From positions 1,426,001 to 1,490,000 of the forward strand of contig CM057058.1 of NCBI GenBank assembly GCA_029945375.1: 64,000 bases of DNA, given 5' to 3'. Shown here in pieces: positions 44,501 to 57,250 of the stretch (its first letter is position 1; each line of letters starts with the position of its first letter). The notes under the pieces are model-generated. The model worked only from the letters and a program-made list of their open reading frames with translations, searched no databases and had not been told where the DNA came from. A program made the translations under genes and the position numbers. This DNA is from Agaricus subrufescens. Lineage: Eukaryota > Basidiomycota > Agaricomycetes > Agaricales > Agaricaceae.

Positions 44501-46180
44501 ACTTGAATATCCTCCATTTGATCATTGTCATCATCCTCCTCCTGGTTTGGAGTGGGGCATGATCCAAATTGTATGGGAGGTATTTCAGTGCCATGTTCTT
44601 TTTCCCAATCTTCAGCCCTTTGTTGAGCCTCATCAAATTGTCGGCAGATTTCTTCATGATGTTGAGTGATGTCATCATTAGGAAGTCTGGCTTTCTGACA
44701 ATCAGATCTAGAAGGAACTCTATTTCTGATCTGTTCATCCATTTCTGGTAAGAAAGGCTGTTTCTCATAATCCTGAAGAATCTTAGCTGGTGGTTTATTG
44801 CCATAGACGTTGTCCAGACAGTTAGGAACTTGAGATTCTCTTTCCAATTGTCAGAGTGGAGGTCTTTCAGGTTCATCAGGCGGTGATTCTGCATGCCTTT
44901 TTCCTTTATTCTATTGTGGCTTTTCCTGGTGTGAAATTTGTCATGGTCTGGAGGGACCAGGTGAGGGAGGAGGTGATCTTGGTGGTGATGCCAGAGGATC
45001 AGGCAGATTATGAGGAGGTTGCTGTGGTGCAACAGGTAGAGGACCTGGTGGAGGGTCACGAGGATGTGAAGGACTAGGTAAGTCCGGAGTTTCATCACTT
45101 GTTTCATCAGGGGATGAATCCCTGGAGAGTTCCTCATCAACTTGTTTTTCAAGGTTACTTGGTTTAGATGACAAACATTTAGGAAAGTATGATTCGTCAA
45201 CTATGGCATGTGGGCCAATAAACACAGTGTTATTTTTAGTGTGTCTAATGAACTTGTAATTTTCATAGCCAACAAATAACATTAGTTCAGAACATGCAGA
45301 GAGTTTATCCTGTCAGATCTCATCTGGTAAATACATGTGTGCTCCACATCCAAATACTCGGATTAAGGATAAGTTTGGTTTGGTTTTGAAGAACAATTCA
45401 AATGGTGTTTTCCATTTTAACCTTTGCATTGGAGTGCGATTATAGATATAAACCACATATGACATGGAGAATTCCCAATAAGAATCTGGGAGGCATGCTG
45501 CAACCATAATGCTTGTGATTTCTCACGCAAGGTTCTATTAAGTTGTTCCACATGGCCATTCTGTTGATGAACGTGGGGTGACAACATTTCATGCTGAATT
45601 CTGTTTGCAGTAAGATATTCTTTTAGAACTCCGCTAGCGTATTCTCCTCCTTGATCAGTGCATAGTCACACAACTTTCTGGCCAGTAGATGTAGCCAAGA
45701 ATGTCAAGATGTTTTTCATCTGATTTGGAGCATCACTTTTCTTGGAAAGTGTAATAATAAAGGCGACACCAGAGTAGTTGTCCATTATAGTCATAATTCA
45801 TTTGTAGCAATGATATGATAATACAGGTAGTTTGAACAGGTTGGAATGAACTAGTTCAAGAATCTTTTTAGCATGGCTTTCAGATGGTGGAAATTGTTTT
45901 TGGGTTAATTTACCCTTAACACAACCATTGCAAACCCCTTTAGATTTCGGAATCGTAATTCTGGGTACTCCTTGAGTTTCCTCACAGAATCAATTCAGTA
46001 CAAAATCAGAAGGATGTCCTAATCAACAATGCCAAGTTTGATAATCAGCAGGCTGGAGTGCTTTCGCAAACTCTTTGGGGTGTTTCTTTACAATCCTAGA
46101 AAGGACCACTGGGATATTTTGGTAATGCCCAGAGACACTGCTCATAACAGGGCAATTATTTTTATCTCAAAATGTATGTA
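41505..46180 (-). pseudogene. Copia-B integrase, reverse transcriptase and RNase H
   Basis: Read from right to left: integrase zinc and core region 46180-45313 (GVCNGCVKGK, CTDQGGEYASG, HQQNGHVEQLNRT), variable linker about 45280-44850, reverse transcriptase 44847-43800 (NRWVFNEKSDG, QLVAKGFSQVE, SVDIKTAYLYSKLD, then VYVDD near 43850), RNase H 43543-43240 (SDSDWAPDPEDR, TVALSS) and its end at 41853-41520 (TEAKYMALSECS, PTDIMTKNLK). Stops interrupt it at several places. The solo LTR at 41854-43233 cuts RNase H exactly between TVALSS and TEAKY. Confidence 0.85.
41854..43233 (-). repeat. Gypsy-1 family solo LTR, copy C
   Basis: About 1380 bp, begins TGTTACGGCCCCAGC and ends CTAGTCTCTTCA in minus orientation. 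Flanks read TCAA (41850-41853) and TCGA (43234-43237), a short target duplication with one change. It retains many CG sites that copy B has lost, so it is the youngest of the three copies. Confidence 0.85.
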
Positions 46181-46185
46181 ACTTT

Positions 46186-46447
46186 TGTTGTAGATAGCTT
46201 CTCTTCTCTCCTCGTAACCACATGACTGCTGTATCACGTGTCTGTAAGGACTTATTCTTCGTTTATCCTGCTTCTCTGTCCTCAGTTGCCATCATCGACT
46301 GAGGACGTATGTTATTCTTTATTTCCTTTATTTTCCCTTTTCTAATCCTTCCCTGTAGTAACCGTACTCTGTTGTCACTACAGGTATAAGCAATACAATC
46401 AGTTGCCATCATCGACTGAGGACTAACCGTACTCCGTTGTCACTACA
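46186..46447 (+). repeat. Copia-3 5' LTR
   Basis: Begins TGTTGTAGATAGC and ends GTCACTACA. It contains two copies of CAGTTGCCATCATCGACTGA and two of a GTCACTACAGG-type block. Confidence 0.95.
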
Positions 46448-46459
46448 GGTTATGGGCCC
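46448..46459 (+). promoter_or_regulatory. Copia-3 primer-binding site
   Basis: GGTTATGGGCCC directly follows the 5' LTR, the same core as in the other copia copies here. Confidence 0.8.
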
Positions 46460-46564
46460 CACCTATTAACCATCTGTAGGACTCGTTTATCCATTGGAAC
46501 TCACATTATCAATAGTTTCAGAGTGTATTGTGGCGCATACACTCACCCAAACACAACGCATATA

Positions 46565-49500
46565 ATGACCACTCGACATCATACTCAATATCAGAACCCC
46601 GCTCCCCCGATTCCACCATCGATTTCGCAAGTTTTAAACCCTCCAGATGGTAACAATGTTCATTTTTCAAATTCAAATTCCTCTTTAAACAAAAATGCAC
46701 ATTCTTTGAATAGTATAGATGCTGTTTTTCCACCCATTATTCATCCTTTGCCTTGCAATCCGTCTTTTATTCCCAGTAGAAATAGTCTTCCCGTTATTCC
46801 TGAGCAGCTGCATGCAGGCCCATCAGGGCATTCCAATTCTCTCCCGTTCACACTGCTGAATCCCGGAGCTTCGGCAACTCCTTCTATGCCATCTCCCTTT
46901 AATACGGAATGGCAGACTTGTGCTGCATCTGCCGCTTCTTCATCTTCATCTTCAGCTATTCCTTCGGCACCAGCTACGCCATCTTTACATTCAATTGCTT
47001 CGACGCCAATGCATCATGCATATATTTCTCCCCCTCAGGGAAATACTGCTCAATTCCAGCCTGTGTCGTTTGTTCCAACTCAAGCCTCACATCCTTCTTA
47101 TTATTCTTATCCCCTTCAACCTTATTTTCCGTCTTATAATTTTCCTTATAATCCATACTTTCCACCACACATGAATCATTATACTTTTCCTTTGTACAAT
47201 TATCCACCTTTTTATGGTCAGGCACATTTCCCTACAGCGCAACCATCTGCTCCACCCCCTCCAGCTCCAGTTACGCTACCTCCTCCACCTCTTCCAACAT
47301 CTACTCTTCCTCCTCCTATTCCTCAAACTTCAAATGTGCCTGTTACCACATCCGCTTTTCATTCTTCCATTCATTCTTTGACTCATGGTATTTCTCGTAA
47401 CATCCCTTCAATTTCTCATATAGATCCTCTGGAGGGTTCAGCAAACTTTGATGCGTGGAACGACAACATTCGGACCCTTCTGGACAGTCTTGGCTTCGTT
47501 GATCTCATCTACGACTTGGCTATTGATCCCCCCAGTGAATACTATCAGATGTTGACTTGTCCGGTTCTTTCCGCTAATCCCACGAATGATGAACAAGAGC
47601 TGGTTCGCATCTGGCACTCAGCAGACAGCATCGCCAAACATCTCCTGTTAAGCAAAATCACAAGAACTGTTGCTGGGTCTATATCTGTTGTAAGACGAGA
47701 AGGGAATGTGCGTGAGATTTATAATGCTCTACGCCAGATGTATTCCAATCGAGACTGGATTGGTAGGCGCACAGTCTGGGAAGAGCTTATGTTGGTTAAA
47801 CCTGGATCTGATCTGAAAGGATATTGTCGACGCTGGCAGAGCGACTTTAGTCATGTCTGCGACTCACAATTTGAAATTTCAACTATCCATGCAATTGACA
47901 CATTCTTTCGACCTCTACCCTCTTTTGGGATCATTGCCACCATAAAGACCAATGTATACAATAAGATCGCAGCCAACCCACACTTAAATCTCAGCTTTGT
48001 TTTCAAAATCATCCAACGTTTACTCGATCAAGCCACTTTACACAATTTTTGTCTCAAAGACCCCTCATTCACAAGTTCTCATGATCAAAATACTCCCTCT
48101 ACTTCTAGACCAGTTGCAACAAATAATATGCGACGGGACAACCCTCCACTGGGTGCTAGGAACAAGCCTCAGGCTCACCTTGCCGCTACAGATTCTCTTC
48201 AACCTGCAACTGAAGATACAAATGATGGGATTATAGATTTGGTGATCGATGATCCTGGAGATGGGGATGACCTTATTACCACTGCGAATGTCATTCTACC
48301 AGCATCAATCAATGGAGACTTCTCCGCTTCTTTCTATCCTGACTGTGTGACCAACACCACCTTGGATAGTACAATTGCACTAGAGGATGAAAAATTTTCT
48401 GGTGTATTTGAAGCATTACTCAACTCTGGTACAACACACCATATTTTTTCTAATCGAGATTATTTCTCGTCCCTTGATGAAAACTTCTCCATCTCTGTGA
48501 TCACTGCAAACAGCACACCATTACCAATTATTGGTTGTGGCAACGTGGACCTATCTCTTCAATTATCATCGGGTCTACCTGTTCACATCACACTGCGTGG
48601 TTGTTTATATGCACCAGATGTTCCTGTGAATTTGGTGTCTGTAGGCTGCCTAGCACGGAAGGGTATTGCTTGTCGCTTCGATGACGCTGGCAATACCTCC
48701 TTGCTATTACCTGGCTCAACACCAGTTTTAGCTCAATCATATCCTGCAATTCCATGCAACAACCTATCCTACTTAGTCTGTCGCTATTGGAACACATTCA
48801 GATCCATTACGACCACGGATATTGCGATGGCCTCATTGATGTCACCAATCCCTTCACCTGATCTATGGCATCAATGATTCGGTCACCTGGGGCATGATGC
48901 TACCAGAGCCACTCTGACCAAGAACTATGTGACTGGTATCTCTTATGAGGGTTCTTTCAAGCGTACTATATGCCCTTCTTGTATAATCGGAAAGGGAGTG
49001 CAACAACATCACCCTTATAAGGGTAACCGTGCAGATATCATTGGTGGGCTTATACACATGGATTTGTGTGGCCCCTGGTCTGTTTGCACACCCTTGAAGG
49101 CTTCATACGCTTCCTCCATACTTGATGATTTCTCCAACTTTGGGTTCACCTCCTTGCTGCCTTGCAAATCAGACGTTTACGAAGCTTTTATCTTGACTGA
49201 AGCCAATATACAGAGACAATTTTCTACGACCATCCGGGTTGTACGTCTAGATGGTGCAAAAGAGTTTGTTTCTGGACATCTTGGTGATTACCTTTGTACT
49301 TCTGGAATCACTATGCAAATTACAGCACCATATGCCCACTATCAAAATGGAAAGGCAGAACGTTATGTGTGCACCCTGGAAGATGGTTGTCAAACGCTCC
49401 TAGCAGCCTCTGGACTTCCTGATCAATTTTGGGGGGATGCTGTGCTTACTACACAATACCTCCGAAACAGACTTCCAACTTCGACTCTCCCTTCTGATAT

Positions 49501-51715
49501 TACTCCCTATGAACGCCTTCATGGAAGAAAACCTGATTTGTCACATTTACGGGTATGGGGGTGCTTATGCTATCCCATTATTCCACCAGAAAAACGCTCA
49601 AAAGCTGGTCCTCGACGTTTTGAAGCTATCTTTGTTGGGTATGAGGAGGGACGAGTTGGTTATCGTGTTCGTTCCACTTCAGGGGCATACTCATTTAGTG
49701 CCGATGTCATATTTGACGAATTGCGGCCTGGTCGTCTTGGCATTCCTCATTCTATTATTGTCCCAACTCCTTCAATGAGTGGGGGTGATATAACAAAACG
49801 TAGGAGTATCCGGATCGCAAAAGGACAAAACTTCATTGAAGAAGTGGCTCATTGTGCAAGTGCTCGTGAGAAACGCAACATGGGGAACAAATCTAATCTC
49901 TCAATCAAAAATATCTCATTGCTAGCAATTTTTGGGACCCTTGAGGAGATTGTTCATGAATGCTACCTATCTGAGTTCTATGAGGATGTGTTAGGAAAAT
50001 GTGAAGATGTTTTTACTACCATAGCAGTGCCTACTCCAGGTATTGCGATGACAGCATCCTCCCTAGGATACAACAAAGCACCGGAAACATATCACGAAGC
50101 AAAAGGGAGACGGGATTGGCCACTGTTCCTTAGAGCAATGGATAGGGAATATGAGAGTTTGAAGAAAATGAATGCATTTGAAATATGTGACTTACCGAAA
50201 GGAAGGAAGGCTATTCAAGTGAGATGGGTATACGCTTTTAAGTTGGATGACATGGGGGTACCGAAAGAGGGTGAAGAAAAAGCTAGATTGGTAGCGAAAG
50301 GGTTTAGCCAGAGACCTGAGGATTATGGGGAAATATATGCACCGGTAGCAAAGATGGTGAGTATCTGTGTTGTGTTGGCCTTGGCAGCTTACTATGACCT
50401 AGAGCTGTTTGGATGGGACTGTAAGACGGCTTTCTTACATGCCAAGCTCAATTGTGACATCTATATTCGACAAATTCCTGGTTATCCTCTTGACAATCCA
50501 AATCTTGTCCTGAAACTCAAAGTTGCGCTATATGGGTTGAAACAGGCAGCCTATGAGTTTTATCAACTCCTTTTGTCGGTAATGCAAGAGATAGGTCTCC
50601 GACGATGTGAGGTTGACCATGCCTTTTTCTTCGGTGAATGGACTCAATCCCCAGATCCTTCAATTCCAAAACCTAAGGATGGCCATCCACTACGCCTATA
50701 CATCCTGGTTCATGTTGATGACGGGCTTACAGCTGTGACCAACAAGGAATTGTACTCATGGTTCATATCAAAACTACAGCGTCGCCTGACAATTATAGAC
50801 CTTGGGCAAGCACAACTTTATCTTGGATGTAGAATCATCAGGGATCGTGACAAAAGAATGCTATGGCTATCCCAAGAAGCTTTTGTTGCCGATTTACTTG
50901 ATGATTGGAATATGGCTGATGCACCACCAATTTCTATTCCGATGCGCACCCAGATATCTGAAATGAGAGAAGCTCCACCTGGTGCTCTTCCCTCCATCTC
51001 GGATGATGAACTTACTGTCAAATATCAGAGTCTTGTCGGAAGTCTCTTGTATTTGGCATTATGCACACGACCGGATATTGCTTATGCTTGCATGTCACTT
51101 GGGCAGTATAACGCCAATCCTACTTGGACCCACATGCTTGCAGCAAAGAATGTTCTTCGTTATCTGTCTGGGACTTGCAGATTGGGAATGAGCTTTGGGC
51201 GAAGGACTGATATTTTTCCTCCACCTATCCAAGGATACATCCAACATTGTGGTTTTTCCAACTCTGACTGGGCCTCTGATGCAGACACACGACGTAGTGT
51301 TGCCGGTTTCTGTTATTTTTTCATGGGATCCTGTGTATCCTGGTCTGCAGTGAAACAACAATCAGTGGCACTTTCCTCAGCAGAAGCCGAGTATTATGCT
51401 CTTACACATGCTGTCAAGGAGGCTTTATGGTTACGAATGTTTCTGATGCTCATTAACATTCCGATACCTGACTCATACCCTATTCTTTGCAACAACTCTG
51501 CAACTATATCCATTGCAAACAAAGAAGTCATTTCATCTCAGACGAAACATATAGATGTTCGACATCACTTCCTACGGCAATACATGGGAAAAGAGTTACA
51601 GTCGACCTGGATACCTACTTCTGAAATGCCGGCTGACATTTTTACAAAACCACTGGTACAAGTGACTTTTGAAAAACATTGTACAACTCTGGGGGTGACT
51701 GTCTTACCTGAATGA
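46565..51715 (+). pseudogene. Copia-3 Gag-Pol with one stop and a changed protease site
   Basis: From ATG 46565 to the stop at 51713-51715, about 1716 codons in one frame with a single internal TGA at 48875-48877. Gag has a long Pro/Ser-rich N-terminus (about 1-250) and a UBN2-type core; no zinc knuckle is seen. The protease motif reads LLNSGTTHH, so the catalytic Asp (residue 620) is Asn. The TGA falls in the GAG-pre-integrase motif LWHQ*FGHLGHD, where Arg is expected. Integrase has HMDLCGPWS, VRLDGAKEF and NGKAERYV. Reverse transcriptase has KARLVAKGFSQ, DCKTAFLHAKL and HVDDGL. RNase H has SNSDWASD, SAEAEYYAL and ADIFTKPL. The two coding lesions argue that this copy is not autonomous although the rest is clean. 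Confidence 0.9.
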
Positions 51716-51766
51716 TTTTTTCTTTTCCTTTCTTCTTTGTGTTTACGAGATTCGTCGATGGGGGTG

Positions 51767-52028
51767 TGTTGTAGATAGCTTCTCTTCTCTCCTCGTAACC
51801 ACATGACTGCTGTATCACGTGTCTGTAAGGACTTATTCTTTGTTTATCCCACTTCTCTGTCCTCAGTTGCCATCATCGACTGAGGACGTACGTTATTCTT
51901 TATTTCCTTTATTTTCCCTTTTCTAATCCTTCCCTGTAGTAACTGTACTCCGTTGTCACTACAGGTATAAGCAATACAATCAGTTGCCATCATCGACTGA
52001 GGACTAACCGTACTCCATTGTCACTACA
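51767..52028 (+). repeat. Copia-3 3' LTR
   Basis: 262 bp, matches 46186-46447. The purine run GATGGGGGTG just upstream is the polypurine tract. Confidence 0.95.
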
Positions 52029-52033
52029 ACTTT

Positions 52034-55000
52034 GCATTGGCTTCTAGTCTCAGGCCAGATTGCAATAATTGGCCGACCAAGATGAGCCACATATGTGTAC
52101 CTTTGATATAGAAAATGGGCCAGAGTTTCATCACAAGGGTGGACTCAGCACCAGTTTTGGGATCTATGACTAGGTGTTCTATGAAGATTGTTCCTTGACC
52201 CTTAATATTTTGGGGAGTAGAAGTGGTGTGCACTAATCCAAAGAAACCCATTTGTATCAAAGCAAAGTCCGATAGATTCCCAGTAAAGTGTGCTGATGCA
52301 CCAGAATCAATCATCCACTTAATGTCATATTGACTGCATTTGATAGTTGAACTTATGAAGAGAGATTCACACAAGGGAGTCAGATCACCGAGAAGAGTGC
52401 CTCTAGCACTCAATTCCATTGCATAAATATTACAAGTCGGACTATTATACAGAGGGAGAGTATCTACTCGATCCTTCAAATGTATGTCAACTGACTCTTG
52501 TCCAGTCAATCCTTGGGGCAAATGGGCACATTGACCCATGCTTGCAACTCAGGATTCATGTAAGATCTGAAACATGTGATTAGTAGAGGCAAGTGAAGAG
52601 GATGGGGACACTTGCACATATGACCCTTCCTTTGTATCCATGTCACCATTATACTTGTCTTCTTCATCTCCAAGAGAGATTAAATCTTCATCTTGATTCT
52701 TTTTCTCATTGATAAGGGGAGGCCCTTGCTCCACAACTTCCATGGACCTGAAGCCATTGATCATATGATCAATCGGAGATTCTGCTCTCTTTGGAAATGT
52801 GTCATTAGCAATGTCACAAGATTCCGGAGTGTTGAGAACTATGTCTCCCAAGTGTTTGTCCCATGTGAGTAGGGCCTTCAGCTTGGCTTCTTGGTAAGGT
52901 GTGACCCTGCCAGTCCGAAGACAAGGATCAGTTGTTTTACCAACTGTTGTGTCCAATAGGGTATTCATGATGTCAATATACCACCCATTTTTGTTCTATA
53001 AGTGAACACGGCCATTGGTAAAATAGCCAATGTCCCAAACATCTGAGGCCGGTCGAGACCAAAGCATAATTGGGTGTTCACAGATGGGGGGATAAATGTG
53101 AACCCAGTCATTCATCAAGGAATATTCTCAGCATTTGTGAACCCAGTGATGGGTTTGACAATACCAGTCCAGAGTAACAGTGCCACCATATGATGATTCC
53201 AGTGCACAGGGAATGTGGAAATGCCAGAAATATCCATGTCAGGAATTGAATGATTGTTGATCATACACTACCAAAATTAGATAATTTTTGAGAATTTATG
53301 TAAATGTTATTTAAATATTATGCTATTTTTTATTTAAAAATTTTTGGGGCTGTTATGCAAATATTATGTAAATATTATTGAGATATTATTGAAAGATTCA
53401 CAATTATTTTAATAATATTTCAATAATATTTACATAATATTTACATAACATCCCAGAAACTACTTAAATAAAAAATAGCATAATATTCAAATAACATTTA
53501 CATAATTTCTCAAAAATTATTCAAATATTTAGCTAGTGATAAGGGACAAAATCATCTGCACAAACCCCATAGAGTTCATGACAGATTTCCAAAGATGTGA
53601 TTGATTGATCATCATCATCAGATTTGTATGCCCAATAAATTTCCAATGTGGTCACAGACCAGTGCAGGACAGCAGGAGGTGCAACATCCACAGAAGTCAT
53701 GGACCAGCCATGTGGCGTTTCATCAAATGCTCAGCCACAATAGACATCGGAAGGGAGTTCCGGAGTCATTTTGTAATCCACGGGTTCCAAGGGTTCCTGT
53801 TGATTGTAGGATTCCTGAATGGAATATTCATTGATTGTCCAGGCAGGATATCCATCCACACCAGATAAACATGTTCCAGAATATCATTCCGCCATTTGTA
53901 AATCCAATTATAGAAATTGTTGGATGCAGTCAAATGGTCAGATTCATCATCATCAGAATGATTCAGATGATCACAATTATAGCCATTGCAGTAAGGGTGT
54001 GTGAGATGACCACAATTGAAATGACAATTGCAATCTATAGGTGAAGTGATAGGATAAATGATTTTATCAGTGTAATATTCCTCTGGAGTAGAAATGGGAG
54101 AAAACGCACTGGAAGGAGTGGAGATAGGAGTAGATCCCATCATTATATTCTTGACCTTTCCTTGATGTATGCGCTCCACCAGGGAGCATGTGGAAGGAGC
54201 TAGTACTTTGGCTACCATGGGGAAGGCTATTACAGATGCCACATTGTAATCTGCAGGCACTTCCTTGATCTGGGTGACACCACCTTGGTTCTTGCCCTTG
54301 CCTTTGCCTTTGCCTCATGTGCACTTGCACTTCTTCTCATTGCCATTGTTTTGGCCAGAAGGACCCTGTTGGGCCAGCTTCTGCTGCTGCTGTTGTTGCT
54401 TCTGTTGTTGGGAAGGCCCAGGAGACTTCGACCCAGAAGCTTGTGGTTGACCATTGTTATGGTTCCACTGGGGTTTCTGCTGGCCTTGTTGTCTAAACTT
54501 AGCTGCATTAGTAGTAGAATGAGGGTTGTGCCAGGCACCCATGATCGCATCTCGTGTGGCATCAAACTCCAAATCAGTAACTTTCTTTGCAGTAGCCAGC
54601 ATCAACAAAGTCACGCCTTCAAGGTGTAGTCACAATGCATTAAGTAGCATCATCACTTGAAGGGACTTGTGAATATGAGCCCCCACATCAGAGATTTGAG
54701 AGAAAATAGTGTGTAAATGCGTGATGGATCCAGATGGATCAGCTGTATTGGGAACTTTAAATGTCATGGCTTCCATCATCTTGGAGTAGACAAAAGAAGT
54801 ATCATGAACCCCGTAAGTCTCTTTGAGCTTGGTCCAGAGGGCCTTAGCATCAGCAAAGCTCTCTCTGATCATATGATCAGGAAGCACACTCTCAATTACT
54901 GCAGTTGCCTGCAAGGAGAGGGCTTCTCTGGCATCTGTCTCTTTTTCAAGAGCCTCAAGGCCAGTAGAGTCATGCTTGTCTTTAGGTGCAGGAAGCTTAG

Positions 55001-55356
55001 GTAAAGTCTTCTCTGACCCTGAGACTTCCTAGGCAGTAAGGCTGATATTGGGGTGCCTCATTAAGATGAGGATGTTCCTAACATGGCGCGACCAACTGTC
55101 CCAGTTGTCAACACCAGAGAGTTTGGGGAGAGCGTTGACGGAGATTCTGTTTGCAGCCCTGCAACCCAGCAATCAGTAAATGTAATCTAGGGTACTACAA
55201 ACTCTATCTCAGGTTATATATAGAATCCAACAAAGGCTATCAACTTGTTTCAACAGCGAGAGATTGGGATAAATATAGAACTCAAGCTTCTAAGAAGTGA
55301 GATCTAAAATAGATGCACCAATCGTTTCTCAAGCTGGAAAGGCAAGAGCAATTGTG
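52034..55356 (-). pseudogene. Copia-B Gag and protease
   Basis: Read from right to left: gag begins near 55160 (NALPKLSGVDNWDSWSRH), with an in-frame TAG near 55030 where Trp is likely, then the UBN2-type core (ALWTKLKETYGVHDTSFVYS) at about 54860 and a Gln-rich run at about 54400. A spacer with Cys/His pairs (CNCHFNCGHL) follows near 54020. After MITE copy 3, 52968-52549 holds an acidic linker and 52539-52034 the protease with WMIDSGASAHFTG. Stops and frame changes make it non-functional. Confidence 0.8.
53266..53538 (-). repeat. CACTA-ended foldback MITE, copy 3
   Basis: 273 bp, begins CACTACCAAAATTAG and ends TAGCTAGTG, flanked by ATA (53263-53265 and 53539-53541). Opposite orientation to copies 1 and 2 by its end sequences. 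No coding content. Confidence 0.85.
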
Positions 55357-55368
55357 GGGCCCATAACC
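55357..55368 (-). promoter_or_regulatory. Copia-B primer-binding site
   Basis: GGTTATGGGCCC on the minus strand, directly after the 5' LTR that ends ATCAACA. Confidence 0.8.
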
Positions 55369-55760
55369 TGTTGATAAGAGCAAAGCTGCTACCTGCAGCA
55401 TGGAGATCAAATAGACTCACATTGCTATATATCCTAGACAGTAGGAGGATTTGAGGTAGTAGATAGAGGTTTGTAGAGCTGGTTAGAGCTTGTAGAGTGA
55501 AGTGGAGAAGAAAACTGAACTGAATATTAGAGGTCTATATACTCAGTCCTATATACTGAATAAACACATGTACAGAGACCATATGTGTAAATAATAGGGT
55601 AGAGGAAAATGTGATACATGTAATGAAACATAGGGGTCTGCAGAAGGGGTCCATAGTAAACATGCATAAAACAATTGAAAAGGTATGGCATAGTGCATAG
55701 TGCACAGTAGTTGCTCATACACGTCATATCAAGTGTATAACTCAAGGTATTTCATCAACA
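55369..55760 (-). repeat. Copia-B 5' LTR
   Basis: 392 bp, begins TGTTGATGAAATACC and ends CTTATCAACA in element orientation, so the ends are inverted repeats TGTTGAT/ATCAACA. The uninterrupted sequence around 55665 (TTTTATGCATG) shows the target site used by Plavaka in the copy at 7349-14987. Confidence 0.9.
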
Positions 55761-57250
55761 TCTATTACTTAATAGTCCACCTGCCCCTTTAACATATACA
55801 CTTACAGGTGACCAATGATAAGTTCAAGAAACTTTGGGCAGCATTTGGTTTCTGCTGCTTGCCAGCAGACAAGGATACTTATCCACCACAAGTTTTGAAG
55901 GTAGCTGCAGAGGCACAACACCTTCTTTACACACTTCAGTCTAAATCTGAAGCTATAAAAGAACAAACAGGTAAGTTATTTATTTTCAATATCGTCATTG
56001 TTGTTTACACCTTTAAATGTAGACTCCATTAGGGTTTCAGGATTTTTCTGCACTGACACTACCACCAACTCTTTTCAATATCTTGTGCACAAAGAGGCAA
56101 TATTCTCTCCTGTTGCAGATCCCACAAATTGTACTACTGTGTCACTCATAGACCTTACTGGCAAAAGTGAGTGTAACAAATATCTACATAATAATTTTAT
56201 CCTGATCAAACTGCTGAATCAGTGATAATAGGTGACAGTGACTCTATGGACAGTAACAATGATGCAATTTTCTCCAGCCCTAGTAAGTGAAAATATGACT
56301 AGTCATATCTGCTTTCTATATCCTTATCCTTACCAAAGGTAAGCTTCGGGCTCAAGTAGCCTCCAAGTCAGCTAGGTTTAAGTCAATACAAGGTCAATCT
56401 ATCCTGGGCAAAAATAATGGTAAGCCCAACCATCTTCTATGGCATGTTTTTGTTGAATTGAAAATAATTGCTTCAGGCTATACACTTGGTGACTGGGCCC
56501 TGCTACTGACCTCACTTCCACCTATTACCAGTTTGTAGGCACTAGAAACTATTTATGAAAAAGCCACTTCAACATCTCCAATATCCATGATCAAAATGGT
56601 GTTCTTGTGCAGCCCACCAATTGGGATGTCAAACTTACACATTTGACTCCTGTCACAGTTGACATTGTCCTCAAGTTGTGAGTAGCATACAATTACTGGG
56701 TACAACTAATGTTATTGATGATATTGAGTTGTAGATGGGAAATACATGCCTCCCAGTCTCACATTTACCAGCTCATCCTTCAAAAAATTCAAATTCATCC
56801 CTCTAATTTATTTTCACTCAATATTGTGCAACTGGATTTCTTATTGAAAGAAAAAAAGTGTGCCATTGTTGCTGGTAGCAGTGAGTATAATGATGATAAC
56901 AATATGACACCTCTGTCTCCTACAAAAAAGTCCAAGGGTATGCCTATGAATGTTATTGAAGAAGATATGCCAATGTTGTGACTAGTTTTACAACAAACTG
57001 TTTTGGCTGTTCTTCTTTCATCTATCTACATATGTGTTTTGTTTCTTGCTGCATCAGAACTTTAGCATTTAGCTTTTTTGAGCTTGTGCAAGCTCAAAAA
57101 GCTCAAAAAAGTGACAAAAAAGCTGAGTTTGCAATTTGGGTTCAGATTCACGAAAAGCTGGCATCCTACAGAGGCTATGCTGAAACACAAATAGCTAAAA
57201 AGCAGCAAAAAGACAGAAAAAAGCTGAAAAAGTGGCTATTCCTATGACAG
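55761..57250 (+). pseudogene. unrecognised gene-like sequence
   Basis: Plus-strand frames with possible short introns: about 55808-55970 (NDKFKKLWAAFGFCCLPADK), about 56709-56980 (ending SPTKKSKGMPMNVIEED) and 57080-57247 (Lys-rich, QIAKKQQKDRKKLKKW). No domain is recognised. Stops between pieces suggest decay. It may be part of an old element, since its base composition resembles the nest rather than the host genes to the right. Confidence 0.3.

Larger units (their letters stand above)
46186..52028 (+). mobile_element. Copia-3, Ty1/copia element nested in Copia-B
   Basis: 5843 bp with 262-bp LTRs (46186-46447 and 51767-52028) differing at about seven positions by eye. The target duplication is ACTTT (46181-46185 and 52029-52033). 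It sits between the protease and integrase coding parts of Copia-B, in the opposite orientation. Its long gag-pol frame is broken by a single stop. Confidence 0.95.
41223..55760 (-). mobile_element. Copia-B, decayed Ty1/copia element carrying three nested insertions
   Basis: Minus-strand copia element with LTRs at 41223-41504 (truncated) and 55369-55760, primer site 55357-55368 and a polypurine tract just inside the left LTR (AAGGAGGAG on the minus strand). Its interior is split by a solo Gypsy-1 LTR, by Copia-3 and by MITE copy 3. All coding domains remain recognisable but carry many stops. Confidence 0.85.

Noticed and set aside
54285..54629. Leucine-rich plus-strand ORF of 114 codons
   Set aside because: Antisense of the Gln-rich Gag tract of Copia-B; CTG runs give false Leu stretches.
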